Assembly: GCA_002428405.1 (NCBI GenBank)
Contig: DIWD01000025.1
Span: 1-9,924 of the forward strand
Origin: a bacterium UBA6115
GTDB lineage: Bacteria; Bacillota_A; Clostridia; Christensenellales; Aristaeellaceae
DNA: 9,924 nucleotides
Direction of reading: 5' to 3'
Below, piece after piece: positions 6,549-9,924 of the stretch. Within the stretch, counting starts at the first letter, position 1. Each line of letters begins with the position of its first letter. Position numbers and translations under genes: made by a program. Under the pieces are notes generated by a model. That model saw nothing but the letters and a program-made list of their open reading frames with translations. It ran no database searches and was not told the origin of the DNA.

Positions 6549-8834
6549 TCATTTGGCAGCCGCGCCGCCCTGTGCCTTCATGGGGATTCGCAGTTCATTG
6601 TTTACCCGGTATTCATCATTATATACCCTGATCCTGACGCCCGGACCGCTCTCAATCCTGAAAAAGGCTTCATTGTCCTGGACGGTAACCGAAATCCTGC
6701 TTCCCCGCCAGGACAGCGTGAAGCTGTACCCCTCCATCTCATCCGGCAGGCAGGGCCGGAAAACCAGGCCGTCTTCATGCAGCCGGAGCCCCGCAAAGCC
6801 AAAGGCGATCCCCATCCAGCATCCGCCCATATTGGCCGCGTGAATGCCGTCTGATGTGTTATTGTGCGTGTCCTCCAGGTCCAGCGCGGCGGAGCGGCGG
6901 TAATAGGCATAGGCCTTTTCCGGGTTTCCTGTTCGGGCGGCCATCATGGAGAAAATGCACTCGGACAGGGAGGAATCATGTGTCGTGATCGCCTCATAAT
7001 ACGCATATCCGCGCCGGATGGTTTCTTCATCCTCACTTTCTTCATACAGGAAATGAGCCAATACCGTATCAGCCTGCTTGCATACCTGATGACGGTAGAG
7101 GAAGAGGGGGTGATAGTGCATGAGCAGGGGGAAGTGCTCCTGGGGGATCAGGCTCAGGTCAAGTCTCTTTTTCTTCAGGAAGGCGTCATCCTGCGCGCAG
7201 ATGCCAAGCCCGCTGTCAAAGGGAAGGTACATCGCTTCCGCCGCGCGGCGGAAATCCTGTATCTCTGCCTCAGTCACCCCTGTCCTTTCCTGCGCTTTTC
7301 CAAGCAGACCTTTTTCATGCAGTGCCTGATAAAGCTGGAATGTGCCCAACAGATGGGCCTGGGCGGAGCGGTTGGTATAGTAGTTGTTGTTGACGATGCA
7401 GCTGTATTCATCCGGGCCGGTGACGCTGTCGATCCGGAACTGCCTATCCTGCCAGTGCCCTGTGTCAAGCCAGAGGCGGGCGGTCTGGATGAGTACCTCC
7501 ATGCCTTCCTCTGCCATGAAACCGAGGTCCGCAGTTGCCTGCCAGTAAGTCAGAAAGGCGTGCGCGACAGCCCCATTGATGTGGTATTGCGCGGAACCGG
7601 AGGGGAAGTATGCGGAGCACTCGCTGCCGGTGATCGTCCTCCAGGCATACAGCGCGCCTGCCTCATGGCCCATTTCCCGCGCGTGCTCCATTGCCCCGGG
7701 CAGCATGGCCGCCCGGCTCCTGAGCAGATCCCTTGCGATGTCAGGGCTGGTCAGGAGGAAAAACGGGAACATATAGATTTCCGTATCCCAGAAGTAATGG
7801 CCCTCATATCCTTCCCCGCTCAGTCCCTTTGAGGCAATGTTGCCGATACCGTCTTTTCCGGCTGAAGCGAGCAGGGTGTACATGGACCAGGCCAGGCTGG
7901 CGCTGAGGGCCTCGTTCCCGCGGATCAGCGCTCCGGAACGCTGCCAGAATGCGTCAAGGTACTTCTTTTGCCTGGCTTCCCAATCGGTGAACGGCTTGGC
8001 GGAGGCCAGGCTTACAAGTTTCAGCGCATGATCGGCAGGATCTTCAAAGCGCCTGGAATCCGTGAATACGCAGTACTTGGTCAGGGAAACTGTCTCCCCG
8101 GCCTTGGCCCGGGCTGTCAATACGGCTTCGCTCACTTCGCTGCCAATGTGGATTTCTTCCGCGAAAGGTCCTTGCCAGCGGTGCACGACCGCGCTGGCCA
8201 TCCTCAGGCCGGAATGCATGGTTTCAGCGATCATCAGCATCGCGCCGTCCTCACTGGAGGCTTTGGTGATATGGAGCATTTTCTTTCCCACCGAGGCTTT
8301 GCGCGGATCATGCGGATCAAAATCCTGCAGTACGTCCCCGTGCTGGGAGGAACCCAGCACGATGGTGCCCGACCAGTTGACCGGCCTGATGTCTGCCTGA
8401 ATGAGCGCCAACTGAGGCAGCGTGAAGGATGCCAGGCGGCGGAATCTTATCTCTGTCTGCCTTCCATCAGGGGAGATCCAGAGCAGGCTGCGCGTGTACA
8501 CGCCTTTCTCCATATCCAACTCTTGCTGGAAGTTCTCCGCCTTGCCGGCTTTGAGGCTGAAGGATTCGCCATTGAGCGTCAGGCTCAATCCCTGCGTGTC
8601 AATCACATTGACGATGCTCTGCTGGGTTGAAGCGAATCCGTACAGCTTTTCTTCATAATGGATGTCAGAGCTGTCAAAAAAACCGTTGATGTAGGTTCCC
8701 CTGACAGATCGGACGCCCTTAGGCGTCCCTTCCTCAAAGCTCGCGCGCATGCCCAGATAGCCATTGGCGACATGAAACAGAGTTTCCCTTTGTGCGTGGT
8801 CCGCTGGGATGAAACCTGAACGGCGGATCTTCAT
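6549..8834 (-). CDS. Glycoside hydrolase family 65 disaccharide phosphorylase (kojibiose/nigerose/trehalose phosphorylase-like; specificity unknown)
   Basis: GH65 phosphorylases split alpha-linked disaccharides with inorganic phosphate into glucose and beta-glucose 1-phosphate, with inversion, in the cytoplasm. With the ATG at 8834 the protein has 761 residues, the usual family length, and begins MKIRRSGFIPADHAQRETLF. This start follows AAGGAGG by 9 nt; a longer reading to 8894 would run through a terminator hairpin and is rejected. The N-terminal beta-sandwich leads into the (alpha/alpha)6 barrel. Key motifs are HYFWDTE (346-352), the catalytic acid E476 in VTGPDEY, CKQAD (585-589, phosphate site region) and HNNTSDGIH (657-665). 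There is no signal peptide. The stretch ECSAYFPSGSAQYHIN (405-420) resembles, from memory, kojibiose/nigerose/trehalose phosphorylases more than lactobacillar maltose phosphorylase, so the substrate stays open. It leads a cluster with zwf; no beta-phosphoglucomutase gene is in the window. Confidence 0.92.
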   Translation of the reverse strand: MKIRRSGFIPADHAQRETLFHVANGYLGMRASFEEGTPKGVRSVRGTYINGFFDSSDIHYEEKLYGFASTQQSIVNVIDTQGLSLTLNGESFSLKAGKAENFQQELDMEKGVYTRSLLWISPDGRQTEIRFRRLASFTLPQLALIQADIRPVNWSGTIVLGSSQHGDVLQDFDPHDPRKASVGKKMLHITKASSEDGAMLMIAETMHSGLRMASAVVHRWQGPFAEEIHIGSEVSEAVLTARAKAGETVSLTKYCVFTDSRRFEDPADHALKLVSLASAKPFTDWEARQKKYLDAFWQRSGALIRGNEALSASLAWSMYTLLASAGKDGIGNIASKGLSGEGYEGHYFWDTEIYMFPFFLLTSPDIARDLLRSRAAMLPGAMEHAREMGHEAGALYAWRTITGSECSAYFPSGSAQYHINGAVAHAFLTYWQATADLGFMAEEGMEVLIQTARLWLDTGHWQDRQFRIDSVTGPDEYSCIVNNNYYTNRSAQAHLLGTFQLYQALHEKGLLGKAQERTGVTEAEIQDFRRAAEAMYLPFDSGLGICAQDDAFLKKKRLDLSLIPQEHFPLLMHYHPLFLYRHQVCKQADTVLAHFLYEESEDEETIRRGYAYYEAITTHDSSLSECIFSMMAARTGNPEKAYAYYRRSAALDLEDTHNNTSDGIHAANMGGCWMGIAFGFAGLRLHEDGLVFRPCLPDEMEGYSFTLSWRGSRISVTVQDNEAFFRIESGPGVRIRVYNDEYRVNNELRIPMKAQGGAAAK

Positions 8835-8843
8835 TTCCTTATT

Positions 8844-8850
8844 CCTCCTT
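8844..8850 (-). promoter_or_regulatory. Ribosome binding site AAGGAGG fixing the GH65 start at 8834
   Basis: AAGGAGG lies 9 nt before ATG (8834-8832) and excludes the 20-residue longer reading from 8894, whose start would lie in the loop of the preceding hairpin. Confidence 0.85.
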
Positions 8851-8868
8851 GCCAGTCCTTTACATCGA

Positions 8869-8903
8869 AAAGATCCGGCCCGGCTGCCTGGCATCCGGGC
8901 CGG
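8869..8903 (-). terminator. GC-rich intrinsic terminator after the MucBP/SH3 protein gene
   Basis: Arms CCGGCCCGG (minus strand 8903-8895) and CCGGGCCGG (8883-8875) form a perfect 9-bp all-GC stem with an 11-nt loop, followed by ATCTTTT. It begins 14 nt after the TAA at 8920-8918. The T-run is short (four T after TC), so termination may be partial. Its end is only about 20 nt from the GH65 ribosome site. Confidence 0.7.
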
Positions 8904-8917
8904 AAGGGAAAGGGATC

Positions 8918-9924
8918 TTAAGGAGCTGAGATGTTTTCTTTTCTGACAAAGCCGCGGATCGGCTTGCCATCAAAGGTGGTTTCAATGTAAGCCCAGTGGG
9001 TTGAAAACGTTTCATAGGCCAGCAGGGTCACTTCGGTTCCTGCGGGGATCCTGTAAATCATGACGGGTTTGATGACGGGGTCGTCATTCAGCGGCGCGTC
9101 TGTCAGGATGACTGCCGTTTTATAGCTGAAATTCAGTTCCGGCACGACAAGATCCGCCGGCAGCGCGCTTTTCTGGATATACCCGATGCGATAAAGGTTG
9201 TTGCTCAGGCCGTAGCCGATCAGAGCCCAGTCGCCCTGAGTGCCCCAGACGCGCAGCCGCCCGCCGCCGACCGTTGCCTTGTTGTTTGCGGCGCGGTAGT
9301 ATTCAGTGCCCGGGCCTGAGTAAACGGGCAAGGCGCTTCCGGACAAGGAAAAGGATTGAAATTCGGGCAGGACATATGTCTCAGTGATGGTTGAAGGATC
9401 ACGGAAGGTGAACACCACCTGGGCTGGTGTCGCGACACCCGCCGGGCTAACGGTCACTGTGATGCTGGAGGAACCTGAGAGCACATAGCCTGCGGGAGCC
9501 AGGCTCTTGTCCGCCGTGACCTTGCTGGGGGCGGCAGAGGACACCAGCACGGATGTTTGGTGGAGGATCGAACCGTTCTGGTCCTTATAGATGACGGGGA
9601 CATTGACAGAGACAGGCGGCGCCGGGGGGGCGTAGGTAAAGACCACCTGGGCCGGGCTGACGCTGCCGTCTGATGAAATGGTGACCTGTACATTGCGCGC
9701 GCTCTGCAGCACATAGCCCGCGGGCACGCGGCCGTCATTGGCGGTGAGGGTGTGTGTTCCCTGCTGGAGAGTCCTGCTTTCGGTGAACAAGGTGGTGCCG
9801 CCGCTGTCCCTGTAGAGGATGGCAACGGACGCGGAGACAGGCTTGGCGTAGAGGAAGATCACCCTGTTTTGGGAAATCGTGCCGTTTGCGTAGACCGTCA
9901 CCTGCACGCTGCGCGCGCCTTGCA
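8918..9924 (-). CDS. MucBP-like repeat and SH3-domain protein, probably secreted or surface (C-terminal part, cut by window edge)
   Basis: The reading frame is open to the window end (the last codons read QGARSV before the GTG at 9907), so the visible 335 or so residues are the C-terminal part of a longer protein. Counting from 9907, two full repeats of about 70 residues (26-93 and 101-168) and the end of a third share the pattern YxDxxG, then APAGYVL, then a valine-rich strand ending PAQVVFTY. This resembles MucBP-like extracellular modules. Two SH3-like domains follow: about 190-250 (LPVYSGPGTEYYR, WALIGYG, GYIQKSAL) and 262-329 (PAGTEVTLLAYE, HWAYIETTFDGKPIRGFV). Such modules are common in cell-wall-associated proteins, but no sortase motif or membrane anchor is present at this end. 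The catalytic or N-terminal part is unseen, so function is unknown. A terminator follows, so it is probably not part of the sugar cluster. Confidence 0.75.
   Translation of the reverse strand, partial: QGARSVQVTVYANGTISQNRVIFLYAKPVSASVAILYRDSGGTTLFTESRTLQQGTHTLTANDGRVPAGYVLQSARNVQVTISSDGSVSPAQVVFTYAPPAPPVSVNVPVIYKDQNGSILHQTSVLVSSAAPSKVTADKSLAPAGYVLSGSSSITVTVSPAGVATPAQVVFTFRDPSTITETYVLPEFQSFSLSGSALPVYSGPGTEYYRAANNKATVGGGRLRVWGTQGDWALIGYGLSNNLYRIGYIQKSALPADLVVPELNFSYKTAVILTDAPLNDDPVIKPVMIYRIPAGTEVTLLAYETFSTHWAYIETTFDGKPIRGFVRKENISAP
9404..9607 (-). repeat. Second complete MucBP-like repeat of the surface protein
   Basis: Encodes the unit starting VNVPVIYKDQNGSIL and ending PAQVVFTF. It aligns with the unit at 9629-9834: YKDQNG against YRDSGG, LAPAGYVL against VPAGYVL, and PAQVVFTF against PAQVVFTY. 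Similarity is also visible in DNA around the shared ACCACCTGGGC of the plus strand. Confidence 0.65.
9629..9834 (-). repeat. First complete MucBP-like repeat of the surface protein
   Basis: Encodes ASVAILYRDSGGTTL through PAGYVLQSARNVQVTI to PAQVVFTYA. The end of a further copy (QGARSVQVTVYANG to NRVIFLYA) precedes it and continues past the window edge, so the array has at least three units. Confidence 0.65.

Noticed and set aside
6864..7832. A 322-codon plus-strand frame opposite the GH65 gene
   Set aside because: Antisense to conserved GH65 motifs; no domain recognised.
8835..8894. A 20-residue longer N-terminus for the GH65 protein
   Set aside because: The upstream ATG falls in a terminator loop without a ribosome site, while the ATG at 8834 has AAGGAGG at 9 nt and matches the family N-terminus.
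9002..9014. TGAAAACGTTTCA, resembling a catabolite (cre/LacI-type) site upstream of GH65
   Set aside because: Its half-sites are one base out of the usual spacing, it lies inside a coding region, and no promoter is visible near it.

Overview
The window looks like a chromosomal stretch from a Bacillota bacterium, most likely a Clostridia-type gut or anaerobic organism. The signs are strong AGGAGG ribosome sites, frequent TTG starts, a mid-50s G+C content judged by eye, a very large solute-binding protein with sugar ABC permeases, and MucBP-like/SH3 surface repeats. Species cannot be assigned. Every gene I can support lies on the minus strand, so transcription runs from high to low coordinates. 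The many long plus-strand ORFs are antisense shadows.

Layout in transcription order. (1) 9924-8918: the 3' end of a gene for a surface/secreted protein with MucBP-like repeats and two SH3-like domains. It enters from outside the window and ends at a GC-rich intrinsic terminator (8869-8903). (2) 8834-4337: a tight three-gene cluster with intergenic gaps of 22 and 9 nt, encoding a GH65 disaccharide phosphorylase, glucose-6-phosphate dehydrogenase (zwf) and a metal-dependent cyclase/KynB-like hydrolase. It closes with a perfect 9-bp-stem terminator (4293-4314). (3) A compact control region with a near-consensus promoter (TTGACA, 17 bp, GATTAT), a CpG-centred palindrome at the expected transcription start, and a leader of about 200 nt. 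(4) 4026-1: a sugar ABC importer operon encoding a 964-aa membrane-anchored solute-binding protein with a duplicated N-terminal domain, a MalF/LplB-type permease, and a MalG/LplC-type permease cut by the window edge. Coupling is by a 3-nt overlap and a 1-nt gap.

Proposed working model (inference): an oligosaccharide is captured and imported by the ABC system, whose ATPase is not in the window. A disaccharide is split by phosphate by the GH65 enzyme into glucose and a beta-sugar 1-phosphate. A beta-phosphoglucomutase encoded elsewhere would make glucose 6-phosphate, which Zwf oxidises to 6-phosphogluconolactone. The small hydrolase translated directly after zwf sits where a 6-phosphogluconolactonase is often found and could open that lactone. 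This is the most testable unusual idea in the window. The second point of interest is the start of the big binding protein: its only well-placed start opposite a perfect Shine-Dalgarno is ATT, and its frame is open well upstream.
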